Assembly: GCA_002074035.1 (NCBI GenBank)
Contig: CP012849.1
Coordinates: 446,172-510,171 of the forward strand
Source of the DNA: Candidatus Riesia sp. GBBU
GTDB taxonomy: Bacteria > Pseudomonadota > Gammaproteobacteria > Enterobacterales > Enterobacteriaceae
Direction of reading: 5' to 3'
Length of the DNA stretch: 64,000 nucleotides
Shown here: positions 1 to 8,631 of the stretch, piece by piece
Numbering within the stretch: position 1 is the stretch's first letter
How the letters are laid out: the number at the start of each line of letters is the position of its first letter
The notes under the pieces: generated by a model
The model's database searches: none
Told to the model about the DNA's origin: nothing
Seen by the model: only the letters and a program-made list of their open reading frames with translations
Translations under genes and position numbers: made by a program

Positions 1-402
1 TTAAATAATTTAAAAAAATTAGCTGATATTATTGTAATAGAAGGAGCTGGAGGTTGGCATACTCCTTTATCCTCAAAGAAGATGTTTTCTGATTGGGTAA
101 AAAGTCAGAACCTTTTGATTGTTTTAGTTGTAGCCATAAAGCTCGGTTGTATAAATCATGCAATTCTAACAGTTGAATCTATTAAAAATAGAAATCTGTC
201 GTGTGTAGGATGGGTAGCAAATAAAATTTCTGAAGATTTTAAATATTATGAAAAATATTTAGAAACTTTGGAAAAAAAATTACAAATTCCATATTTCGGA
301 GATATACCTTTCATAAAAAATCTAAAAATAAATAATATAGAAAAGTTTATTAATTTGAAAATGTTTTTTGAAAAGTTTATAAATAATTTTAATAAATTCT
401 GA
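1..402 (+). CDS. bioD: Dethiobiotin synthetase, C-terminal part (cut by window start)
   Basis: The reading frame is already open at base 1 and encodes the last 133 residues of dethiobiotin synthetase, identical to the same part of the full copy at 40325-41056. It includes the segment around the EGAGG motif, which in BioD lies near the nucleotide and substrate site. The missing 110 residues, including the P-loop, lie upstream of the window. Whether this copy is complete or broken by the outer end of the repeat cannot be seen. The ATG at 82 is an internal methionine, not a start. Confidence 0.9.
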   Translation, partial: LNNLKKLADIIVIEGAGGWHTPLSSKKMFSDWVKSQNLLIVLVVAIKLGCINHAILTVESIKNRNLSCVGWVANKISEDFKYYEKYLETLEKKLQIPYFGDIPFIKNLKINNIEKFINLKMFFEKFINNFNKF

Positions 403-532
403 GATTATACACTTAGAATTTTTATTGGAATCATTAAATTTTTAATCGTATAATGTTTTTGTATCTTATTAAGATTTTTTATATTTTTATATTCTTAATT
501 TTATTTTAAACTTTTGTATGAGGATAATTTTC

Positions 533-1243
533 GTGAATCGATTTGAACAAAACAATTCTTTAATTCGACAAGATAGCGCAGGAATACAATCTTACATGGT
601 TAATGTATATGGATGGATGACTGTCGCTATACTTCTTACTTCATTTGTGGCTTTTTACACGGTTCATAATAGTAATATTATTGCTCATGTAATGATGAAT
701 AAATGGATTCTTGTTGGGTTAATCGCTTGTGAATTTTCTTTAGTATTTGGATTAACATTTTTTTTACAAAGGTTAACTGGAGAGATAGCAACTGCTATGC
801 TTATGTTATATTCGGTTCTTACTGGATTAACTACTTCGTTATCATTAATAGCTTATACTGGAGCTTCAATCGCCGGAGTTTTCTTAACAGTATCAATTAT
901 GTTTGGATCTCTTAGCATATATGGATATTCTACTAAGAAAAGCCTTAGCGGACTTGGTAATTTTTTATTTATGTCTGTTATAGGACTTACAATAGTCTCT
1001 TTAGTTAACATGTGGATGAAATCTTCTTTTTTGAACTTATTATTTTCATATATTGGAATATTAGTATTCTCAGGATTAACTGCGTATGACACACAAAAAC
1101 TAAAAGAAATAGGAAATAGGATAGATGGAAGAGATAAAGAAAATATGAGAAAATATGCAATTCTTGGAGCTCTTACTCTGTATTTAGATTTTATTAACTT
1201 GTTTTTAATGACAATACAGGTTGTTGGAAATAGAAGACAATGA
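533..1243 (+). CDS. ybhL: Bax inhibitor-1 family inner membrane protein YbhL
   Basis: The product is a hydrophobic protein of about 236 residues with roughly seven membrane segments. It matches the E. coli YbhL type of the BI-1 (TMBIM) family, including the conserved GLTAYDTQKLK stretch and the C-terminal LGALTLYLDFINLFL helix. The family is thought to handle ion or calcium leak, and its bacterial role is poorly defined. I place the start at GTG 533 because GAGGA at 520-524 sits 8 bases upstream and E. coli YbhL also begins just before the RF residues; an ATG at 518 is in frame but would overlap that ribosome site. In E. coli ybhL lies just beyond bioABFCD, uvrB and the moa genes, so bioD-ybhL adjacency here reflects loss of the genes between. 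Confidence 0.88.
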   Translation: MNRFEQNNSLIRQDSAGIQSYMVNVYGWMTVAILLTSFVAFYTVHNSNIIAHVMMNKWILVGLIACEFSLVFGLTFFLQRLTGEIATAMLMLYSVLTGLTTSLSLIAYTGASIAGVFLTVSIMFGSLSIYGYSTKKSLSGLGNFLFMSVIGLTIVSLVNMWMKSSFLNLLFSYIGILVFSGLTAYDTQKLKEIGNRIDGRDKENMRKYAILGALTLYLDFINLFLMTIQVVGNRRQ

Positions 1244-1253
1244 CATGCTTAGA

Positions 1254-1289
1254 AGAAATCCTTTCCTTTAAAAATTGGAAAGGATTTCT
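1254..1289. terminator. Bidirectional terminator between ybhL and rhtA
   Basis: A perfect 13-bp stem, AGAAATCCTTTCC (1254-1266) with GGAAAGGATTTCT (1277-1289), encloses a 10-base loop. It lies between the convergent ends of ybhL and rhtA with AT-rich flanks on both sides, so it probably serves both genes. Confidence 0.7.
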
Positions 1290-1299
1290 ATAAATAAAT

Positions 1300-2169
1300 T
1301 TATTGTTTCATTTTTTCTATTGAAGATCCAACTGAAGCTATAATTATGCATAATAAAGACAACCATTGTGCTCCTGTTAATTTTTCATTTAAAAATGTTA
1401 TTCCGATGAAAGCTCCGATTACAGGTTCAAGACTCATTAACTTCCCGAATGTTTTGGAAGACATTTTTGTTAGCACGAACATTTCAACAGTGTATGGAAA
1501 TGTAGTAGAAAGAAACGAAACGGCTATTGCAATTGGAAAAATTGAAAAGTCAAAAAGATGTTGAATTCCAACTTTAAAAACTCCAATTGGAAAAAAAATT
1601 GCTGTTGATATTAAAGATCCTATTGAAACAGTTGTTGAGTATCCATGACTTTCACTAGATTTTCTTCCAAATATTATATACATACCCCAAAAAAATCCTG
1701 CTGCTAACGCATATAAAATTCCTGAAAGATTTAGACTGTTAGTCTCTTTACTAAGAGGTAGTAAAAATATCAATCCAAGTATTATTATTGATATCCAAAA
1801 AAAATCGATCAATTTTCTAGAAGAAAATATAGCTATAGATAAAGGACCAGTGAATTCTAAAGCTACTGCTATTCCTAAAGGAATTCTTTCTAGCGATAGG
1901 TAAAATAAAGAATTCATTGAGCCTAATGAAATACCATAAATTATTAAGTATACTATAGATTTGGTATTTATTCTTTTTTGCCATGGTTTGAACATTGCTA
2001 ATAGAGTGATTGTTGCTAAAAAAAGTCTTAAAGCAGTTACTCCAAAAGTTCCAATTATTGGGAATAACTTTTTTGCTAGAAATGCTCCACTTTGTATCGA
2101 TATCATAGCAAATAGTAATAGAAATGTTGGAAACAAAACTTTTCTTTTTTTTTTAAAAAAAAATAGCAT
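1300..2169 (-). CDS. rhtA: EamA-family exporter RhtA (threonine/homoserine type)
   Basis: This is a 289-residue protein with about ten membrane helices in two EamA repeats. It aligns along its length with E. coli RhtA (295 aa), including GVTALRL near residue 43, PLGIAVALEFTGPL in the middle and the MSLEP segment in the second repeat. RhtA exports threonine, homoserine and other amino acids across the inner membrane. In a symbiont it could move amino acids toward the host, but that is inference. GAGG lies about 10 bases before the ATG. It converges on ybhL through a shared hairpin. Confidence 0.88.
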   Translation of the reverse strand: MLFFFKKKRKVLFPTFLLLFAMISIQSGAFLAKKLFPIIGTFGVTALRLFLATITLLAMFKPWQKRINTKSIVYLIIYGISLGSMNSLFYLSLERIPLGIAVALEFTGPLSIAIFSSRKLIDFFWISIIILGLIFLLPLSKETNSLNLSGILYALAAGFFWGMYIIFGRKSSESHGYSTTVSIGSLISTAIFFPIGVFKVGIQHLFDFSIFPIAIAVSFLSTTFPYTVEMFVLTKMSSKTFGKLMSLEPVIGAFIGITFLNEKLTGAQWLSLLCIIIASVGSSIEKMKQ

Positions 2170-2546
2170 TGAAATTTAACCTCAAGTTTATTTATAAATA
2201 AATTGATTTTATTTAAATATTTCAAGAGTTTACATAAGTGGTAAATTTTATTCCAATAAAATTTGTTTAGAATTTTTAGTCATATAAAAAGATATCTTCT
2301 AATAATTTATGTTTTTAAAACAAATTTATTAATTTAATATTACTAAAAGTGTTTAGTTTAATTTTATTAAAGATTTTTTAAGAATGTTTATGAAATTTGT
2401 CTAAATTAATTATTTTTACTCGGAAATTAATTTAGAAATATTTTCTTTAGGTAATTATTATTGCTTTAATAACTCTTTATTTAAATGTTAAAATTTAGTA
2501 CTTAAAATCTTTTTTAAAACATTTTATTTTACAAAGGAATATTTAA
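2170..2546. other. Intergenic region rhtA/folE
   Basis: These 377 bases separate the divergent rhtA and folE starts. They are very AT-rich and show no open frame of note, no RNA gene and no clear sigma-70 promoter. The folE ribosome site AAAGGA precedes its ATG by a few bases. The stretch must hold promoters for both genes and may include remains of a lost gene. Confidence 0.6.
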
Positions 2547-3173
2547 ATGTCATCAATTAATCAAGAATCTGTTCTTGTGCATAAAGCATTAAAAATTCAT
2601 GGATTAGAAAATTCTTTCTATAGTAATAAAGCTCTCACTGAAGATACTGAAAAGAAAATCGCAGTTAATATTAGTAATATCATGAACTTACTTAAATTTG
2701 ATGTTAGTAACTGTACTTTGTCTGAAACACCTAAAAGAGTAGCTAAAATGTATGTAGAAGAAATTTTTTCTGGATTAAACTATAGAAATTTTCCAAGAAT
2801 TTCTTTTATTAAAAATAAAATGAAAGTTGATGAAATAATTTCAGTAAAGAATATAAGCTTAATTACTACTTGCGAGCATCATCTTACTGTTATTGACGGG
2901 AATGCTTCTATAAAATATTTACCAAATGATAGGATTATTGGATTTTCTAAAATTATTGAGATAGTATATTTTTTTTCCAAACGACCTCAGATACAAGAGC
3001 GTTTAACGAAACAAATATTAATAGCTTTACAAACATTGTTAAGAACAAAAGATATTTCTGTTAGTATAAGCGCAATTCACTATTGCACTAAATTAGTAGG
3101 ATCTAAAGATATAACTAATAATATAGTTACTAACTCATATGGAGGAATTTTTAAAAGAAGACAAAAAAGTTAA
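2547..3173 (+). CDS. folE: GTP cyclohydrolase I
   Basis: FolE converts GTP to 7,8-dihydroneopterin triphosphate, the first step of folate synthesis in the cytosol. The 208-residue protein matches E. coli FolE (222 aa) along its length. The zinc and active-site elements are present: TTCEHH in the middle and HYCTK near residue 170. MKVDE and QERLTKQILIALQTLL are also kept. The C-terminus is about 14 residues shorter than in E. coli. The gene stands alone between rhtA and metG and converges on metG across a weak AT-only hairpin at about 3164-3185. With folB in the same arm, it points to retained folate supply. Confidence 0.95.
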   Translation: MSSINQESVLVHKALKIHGLENSFYSNKALTEDTEKKIAVNISNIMNLLKFDVSNCTLSETPKRVAKMYVEEIFSGLNYRNFPRISFIKNKMKVDEIISVKNISLITTCEHHLTVIDGNASIKYLPNDRIIGFSKIIEIVYFFSKRPQIQERLTKQILIALQTLLRTKDISVSISAIHYCTKLVGSKDITNNIVTNSYGGIFKRRQKS

Positions 3174-3236
3174 TTTTAACTTTTTGTGAAAATTTTAAAA
3201 ATTTAAATGTAAATATTAAGTTGATATGTAATAGTG

Positions 3237-4886
3237 TTATTTTTTTATTAACATGGTTTCTTTGTGTAGGAGAAAAAGTTTCTTTTTACTAACTTTTTTT
3301 AACAAACATTTAAAATTTTTAATTTTATGATTTACAAGAGGTTTAGAAATATCTCTAAAATTTAGAGAAGTATTTAAAAAAATTTCTGATCTTATTGCTG
3401 TTTTTGGTGTTATAGGTTTTAAATATGTCATTAGAACTTTGAATAAATTTATTCCGGTTGAGCAAATTTCATGTACTTCTCTTCTTCTTTTGTTTTCTTT
3501 AATGAGTTTCCATGGAGATTTTTTGTTTATATAAAAGTTTGCCATATCAGCTAAAAACATAATTTTTTTCGTAATACTCTGATATTCTCTATTATGAAAT
3601 TTATGAATTATTTTTTCTTTTTCTTTTAAAAATCTGTTATAAATATTATCATCAGAAATTTTTGCTGAAAGAAAATTCAAGAAATATTTATTGATAAATT
3701 TAGCATTCCTTGAAGCTAAATTTATAACTTTGTTTATGATTTCACCATTTACTCTGTATAAGAGGTCTTTTAGATTTATGTCTATATCTTCTGATTTTGA
3801 AGATAACTTTGTAGCATAGTAATATCTTAAATATTCTGAGTTAAGAAAGTTTAAATATGATCTAGCTAATATAAAATTTTTTCCAGATTTGGACATTTTT
3901 TTTTTGTTTATAGTTACATGTCCATGAACAAATATATCTTTTGGTTTTTTATAACCAACTCCTTCTAACAATGAAGGCCATAAGAAAATATGAAATTGAA
4001 CTATGTCCTTCCCAATAAAATGAAATACTTCTGAAGTTGAATTCTTTTCCCAAAAATTCATTAGTTTTATTTTTCTTTTCTTTTCTAGATTTTTTACTGT
4101 TCCTATATATCCTATCGTAGCATCTATCCAAACATAAAAATATTTATTTTTTTCGTTTGGTATTTTGAAACCAAAGTATGGATGATCTCTTGAGATATCT
4201 AATTCTTTTAATCCAATTTTAATCCATTCTTTTACTTTATTTAATATATTTGTTTTAATTGTAAGGGATTTAATCCAATTTTTTAGAATTTCTTTAAATT
4301 TAGGTAGATCAAAGAAAATATGCTCAGTTTTTTTCTTAATTAAGAAATTTTTTGAAATTGTGGAAAAAGGATCTATTAACTCTGTTGAGTTATGTATAGA
4401 ACCACAAGTTTCACAATTATCTCCGTTTTGATTTTTTGATTTACATTTTGGACAAGTTCCTTTTATAAATCTATCAGGTAAAAATATTTTTTCTTTTTCA
4501 TCATACATTTGAAATATTACTTTTTTTTTTATATATCCATTATTTTTTAACTTTTTGTAGAAATCTTCTAATGTCTCTTTGTTTTCTTTGCTATGAGTTG
4601 TATAGTAGTTGTCATAATTTATAGAAAAATCTTTTAAATCATTGTAGTGTTCTTTATTTGTTTCATTTATCAACTTTTCTGGAGAAATTCCTAACTTTTT
4701 TGATTTTAACATTATTGGTGTTCCATGTGAGTCATCCGCGCATACGAAAAATACTTTTTCTCCAATCATTTTTTTATGTCTAACCCAAATATCTGCTTGA
4801 ACGTGTTCTAAAATGTGACCTAAGTGTATTGATCCATTCGAGTAAGGTAAAGCACATGTAACTAAGATTTTTTTTGATGTATTCAT
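3237..4886 (-). CDS. metG: Methionyl-tRNA synthetase, catalytic and anticodon domains only
   Basis: MetG charges tRNA-Met. The 549-residue protein has the class I signature HLGH near residue 22, a zinc knuckle of four cysteines at about 145-161 (CPKC...CETC) and the KMSKS loop at about 332. It stops after the anticodon-binding helical domain. E. coli MetG has 677 residues, with a C-terminal tRNA-binding and dimerisation domain that is absent here; that domain is dispensable for catalysis and is missing in some bacteria. The enzyme is probably a monomer. The upstream 336 bases contain no gene. Confidence 0.93.
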   Translation of the reverse strand: MNTSKKILVTCALPYSNGSIHLGHILEHVQADIWVRHKKMIGEKVFFVCADDSHGTPIMLKSKKLGISPEKLINETNKEHYNDLKDFSINYDNYYTTHSKENKETLEDFYKKLKNNGYIKKKVIFQMYDEKEKIFLPDRFIKGTCPKCKSKNQNGDNCETCGSIHNSTELIDPFSTISKNFLIKKKTEHIFFDLPKFKEILKNWIKSLTIKTNILNKVKEWIKIGLKELDISRDHPYFGFKIPNEKNKYFYVWIDATIGYIGTVKNLEKKRKIKLMNFWEKNSTSEVFHFIGKDIVQFHIFLWPSLLEGVGYKKPKDIFVHGHVTINKKKMSKSGKNFILARSYLNFLNSEYLRYYYATKLSSKSEDIDINLKDLLYRVNGEIINKVINLASRNAKFINKYFLNFLSAKISDDNIYNRFLKEKEKIIHKFHNREYQSITKKIMFLADMANFYINKKSPWKLIKENKRRREVHEICSTGINLFKVLMTYLKPITPKTAIRSEIFLNTSLNFRDISKPLVNHKIKNFKCLLKKVSKKKLFLLHKETMLIKK

Positions 4887-5222
4887 TAATTTTGTATATG
4901 TGTTATTTAAGTGACAAAATTTTTTAAAGATTTATATGTATTTAATATATATTGTATTTTTCTAAAAATCCATAAAAATTTATGTTCTAAATTTTGTACA
5001 GAATATGTATTTATTATTTTAGTTTTTTAAAATCTTATAAATTTTATATAATATTGAGTTCATATTTATTTTAGTTTCGTTTTAAATAATTTTGAGGTTT
5101 CTGATTTTTATGAAGACATCGATATTTGATAATAGAATAGTTTATTAATAAGTAGTAATATCGTATTAAAAAGTTAGTTTAACAATTTTAGATTATTTAT
5201 AATAAAATTATGGATTTTAAAA
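4887..5222. other. Intergenic region metG/udk
   Basis: These 336 AT-rich bases lie between the divergent metG and udk starts. I see no gene, RNA or convincing hairpin; the stretch presumably carries promoters for both sides. Confidence 0.55.
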
Positions 5223-5866
5223 ATGATTAGTTTAGAAAATAGATGTGTTGTTATTGGTATAACTGGTGCTTCAGCTTCCGGGAAAAGTTTAATTGCAAAA
5301 ACAATTTATCATGAATTACTTATTCAAGTAGGTAACAAAAATATAGGAATTATAAAAGAAGATTATTACTATAGAGATCAAGATAATATTCCAATAGAAA
5401 AAAGAATGAATGTAAACTATGATCATCCAAAAGCAATAGATCATGATCTCTTATTAAAGCATTTAAAGTTGCTAAAATTAGGAAGACATATTATGCTCCC
5501 TCAATATGATTATATTGAGCATACTAGAAAAAGAGAGACAATTTTTTTTGTCCAAAAAAAGTTGTATTAATTGAAGGAATTCTTTTATTAACTGATACGC
5601 GTCTTAGAAAATATATAGATTTTTCTATCTACATGGATACGCCTTTAGATATCTGTTTAGCAAGAAGAATAAAAAGAGATGTTAAAGAAAGGGGAAGAAC
5701 TATAGATTCTGTAATTCAACAATATTTGAAAACTGTTAGACCAATGTTTCTTCAATTTATAAAACCAACGAAACAATATGCTGATATCATTGTTCCTAAA
5801 GGCGGTAAAAATAGAATTGCAATTGATATATTGAAAGCTAAAATAGAGGAGTTTTGTTGTAGTTGA
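5223..5866 (+). pseudogene. udk: Uridine kinase, single-base frameshift at a T8 run
   Basis: Udk phosphorylates uridine and cytidine in pyrimidine salvage. The first frame (5223-5570) carries the P-loop GASASGKS and runs to about residue 109 of the family. The second frame picks up at the [12 protein letters not shown] segment and continues to the normal C-terminus ([15 protein letters not shown], then ILKAKIEEF). The two meet at a run of eight T (5542-5549), followed two bases later by seven A. Adding one T restores an unbroken protein whose spacing equals that of E. coli. No other damage is visible, so this is a very fresh mutation, a sequencing error, or a gene rescued by polymerase slippage. 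The dcd gene follows 29 bases downstream, the E. coli udk-dcd order. Confidence 0.85.
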
Positions 5867-5895
5867 AAATTTGTTTGTAATATTGTGAGAAAAAT

Positions 5896-6480
5896 ATGAG
5901 ATTATGTGATAGAGATATAATTAAGTTGATAAAACAAAGAAAATTGGTTATAAGTCCAAGACCAAAAATTAAAGAAATACATGGAGCTACTATAGATATT
6001 CATTTAGGAAATAGATTTAGGACTTTTCAGGATAATTCTATATCTTATGTAGATTTAAGTGAGGAAGAAAAAATACATTACAGTTTTGAAAAATTGATGG
6101 ATAAGGAGATAATTTTAGATGAGAAGGATTCATTTTTTTTGCGACCTAAAGAAATGTCTTTAGCAATTACATCTGAATTTTTTTCTTTACCTAACAATTT
6201 AGTTGCTCAGATAGATGGAAGATCTTCATTTTCAAGATTAGGTTTAATGATACATATTACTTCACAGAGAATTGATCCAGGATGGAAGGGAAAGATTGTT
6301 CTAGAACTTTTTAATCTTGGAAAGTTTACTTTGTGTTTAAAACAAAATATGTTAATTGGTGCTTTAAGCTTTGATTTCTTATCTGGTAGATCTAGGATTC
6401 CATATAATTCAAGGAAAGATGCTAAGTACAATAATCAAAAAATTATTTCTTTTAAAAGAACGAATAATTTTAAAAAATAG
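5896..6480 (+). CDS. dcd: dCTP deaminase
   Basis: Dcd deaminates dCTP to dUTP, the main source of dUMP for thymidylate in enteric bacteria. The 194-residue protein is the same length as E. coli Dcd (193 aa). It has the trimeric dUTPase-like core with DGRSSFSRLGL at about residues 110-120, ending the conserved nucleotide site, and IDPGWKGKI shortly after. It probably shares a transcript with udk, 29 bases upstream. Confidence 0.95.
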   Translation: MRLCDRDIIKLIKQRKLVISPRPKIKEIHGATIDIHLGNRFRTFQDNSISYVDLSEEEKIHYSFEKLMDKEIILDEKDSFFLRPKEMSLAITSEFFSLPNNLVAQIDGRSSFSRLGLMIHITSQRIDPGWKGKIVLELFNLGKFTLCLKQNMLIGALSFDFLSGRSRIPYNSRKDAKYNNQKIISFKRTNNFKK

Positions 6481-6750
6481 TTATAATTATAAATTTAATA
6501 AATTAACTTAAATAAAAAATCTAAAACTTTTTACTTTCCTGGTTCTGATATCTATTACTTTAATAAATACGTAGGATGATATAATCATATAATAATTTTA
6601 TATGTGAATCATATTATCTTGTTAGTAATGAATTTGAATAATTTTTTAATATTTTAAAATATGTGTTAAATTTATGTTTAGAATATTTATTATTTAATGT
6701 TTATTTTGTTGACTTAAAAATTGTTTAAATTAACTGTATGTTTATGATAT

Positions 6751-7494
6751 TTATTTATAGTTTTTTTTAGAAGAATTTTTATTATTTTTTTTGTTATAAT
6801 GAACAATTCTATTAAATAGAATTGTGTTTTTTAATATTCTAATAGTAATTTGAATTATGATAAAGATATAAAAAATCTTTTTTGGTATTAAATATCCAAA
6901 TCCTTCTGATAGTAAGTTTAATCCGACCATCAATAATAAGTTTAAACAAAGTATAGATATTTCATTGTTGTTATTTACATATTTTATTAATTGCTTTCCT
7001 GCGAACAATAGCAAGATACTAGAGATAGTAAATGCAATGATTGAAGTATTGATATTTTTTGATATTCCAATTGTTGTTATAATAGAATCAATAGAAAATA
7101 TTATATCTAATAATATTATTTGTATTATTATTGTTATGTGTTTCTTTTTTTTTTTTTTCTTAAATTTTACATCTTTTTTTGTTAGTTTTTTTAATTCTTT
7201 TATAGATTTATAAATTAAAAATAATCCACCTAACATCATGAAAATGTCATGAATGCTGAATTTTTTATTTAGAATTTTTATAAAATGACTTTGTATAGAA
7301 ATTATTGAAGTTAGATTGAATAAAATAATAACTCGTATGAAAAAAGAACATAGTAATCCTATAAAAATTGATTTTTTTTTTACTTTATTGTCTAACTTTC
7401 GAGATATAATAAGTATAAACATTAAATTATCAACTCCAAGAATAATTTCTAAAAATATAATAGTAAAAAAAATAATTATTTGACTTATGTCCAT
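6751..7494 (-). CDS. TerC-family membrane protein (YgdQ-like)
   Basis: This 247-residue integral membrane protein belongs to the TerC family and most resembles E. coli YgdQ. Paired acidic motifs in two membrane segments, LEIILGVDN near residue 15 and LLDIIFSIDS near 127, are the family hallmark and suggest metal-ion handling; recent work ties TerC proteins to metal loading of exported proteins. The middle holds a lysine-rich cytoplasmic loop with a run of seven lysines, encoded by a long A tract. The gene converges on dcd with 270 empty AT-rich bases between. The exact paralogue is not certain. Confidence 0.8.
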   Translation of the reverse strand: MDISQIIIFFTIIFLEIILGVDNLMFILIISRKLDNKVKKKSIFIGLLCSFFIRVIILFNLTSIISIQSHFIKILNKKFSIHDIFMMLGGLFLIYKSIKELKKLTKKDVKFKKKKKKKHITIIIQIILLDIIFSIDSIITTIGISKNINTSIIAFTISSILLLFAGKQLIKYVNNNNEISILCLNLLLMVGLNLLSEGFGYLIPKKIFYIFIIIQITIRILKNTILFNRIVHYNKKNNKNSSKKNYK

Positions 7495-7678
7495 ATTAAT
7501 TTATTTATTTGGTAATGTTATTTTTATTAGAGATTTATTTTTTTAATATACTAAAATTTTTAAATATTTATTTTTCTTAGCAAAATTTATTATTATATAA
7601 TATATACTTTAAATAGATCTTATTTGTATACTTATATCATAGCTATTATGGATTTTAATAAATTTTTAGTTATTTAAA

Positions 7679-7708
7679 GTTTAACCATAGATATTAAGAA
7701 AGTTAAAC
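7679..7708 (+). promoter_or_regulatory. Inverted repeat in the glyQ leader
   Basis: GTTTAAC at 7679-7685 and GTTAAAC at 7702-7708 form a 7-bp dyad with a 16-base spacer, 31 bases before the glyQ start. It could be a weak leader hairpin or an old operator half-site pair. I cannot assign a regulator. Confidence 0.3.
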
Positions 7709-7739
7709 GTAATAAATCATTATATTTTTAAGGAATCAA

Positions 7740-8621
7740 ATGAAAGTAAATAGTACTGAGACATTTCAAGGATTTATTTCAGTTCTTCAGAGTTATTGGA
7801 TAAATAATGGATGTTCAATTATTCAACCAATGGATTTAGAAATAGGTGCTGGTACATTGCATCCAATGACTTGTTTAAAATCAATTGGTAACGATCCTAT
7901 ATCAATAGCATATGTTCAATCTTCCAGAAGGCCTTCAGATAGTAGATATGGAGAGAATATCACTAAATTACAACATTATTATCAATTTCAAGTTATTTTA
8001 AAACCAGCTCCAATAGATATACAAGAAAAATATATGAATTCATTAGAAACATGCGGAATTGACTTATCTAATAATGATATTCGATTTATAGAAGATCATT
8101 GGGAGAATCCAACTTTAGGTGCTAAAGGGGTTGGATGGGAAGTGTGGCTTAATGGAATTGAGATAACTCAGTTCACATATTTTCAGAAATTTTTTGGAAT
8201 AAAATGTAAAACGTCTATTGGAGAAATAACTTATGGACTTGAACGTTTAGCCATGCATATACAAAATGTTGAAAATGTTTATGAACTGTTATGGTCTAAT
8301 AATTCTTCCAATAAACTAACTTATGGAGATATTTTTTATCAAAATGAAGTTGAGCAATCTATTTACAATTTTGAATATTCTAATGTTAAATTTTTAATTA
8401 AATGTTTTAAAAATTATTCAAAAGAAGTTAAATATCTTTTATCATTACGAAATCCACTAGTTTTTCCAGCTTACGAAAAGGTATTAAAGTTAATACATAT
8501 ATTTAATTTATTAGAGGCAAGAAAAATTTTATCATTTTATGAGAGACAGAATTATATACAAAATATAAGAAGTTTGTCGAAAGATGTCGCAAGAGCATAT
8601 ATTTCTAAATTGAATTGTTGA
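7740..8621 (+). CDS. glyQ: Glycyl-tRNA synthetase alpha subunit
   Basis: GlyQ is the catalytic subunit of the bacterial alpha2beta2 glycyl-tRNA synthetase, a class II enzyme. The 293-residue protein (303 in E. coli) keeps the TFQGFI start, the [15 protein letters not shown] segment, [14 protein letters not shown] and the class II core through [21 protein letters not shown] precedes the ATG. Together with glyS, 10 bases downstream, it forms the usual two-gene operon. Confidence 0.96.
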   Translation: MKVNSTETFQGFISVLQSYWINNGCSIIQPMDLEIGAGTLHPMTCLKSIGNDPISIAYVQSSRRPSDSRYGENITKLQHYYQFQVILKPAPIDIQEKYMNSLETCGIDLSNNDIRFIEDHWENPTLGAKGVGWEVWLNGIEITQFTYFQKFFGIKCKTSIGEITYGLERLAMHIQNVENVYELLWSNNSSNKLTYGDIFYQNEVEQSIYNFEYSNVKFLIKCFKNYSKEVKYLLSLRNPLVFPAYEKVLKLIHIFNLLEARKILSFYERQNYIQNIRSLSKDVARAYISKLNC

Positions 8622-8631
8622 GTTTAATAAT

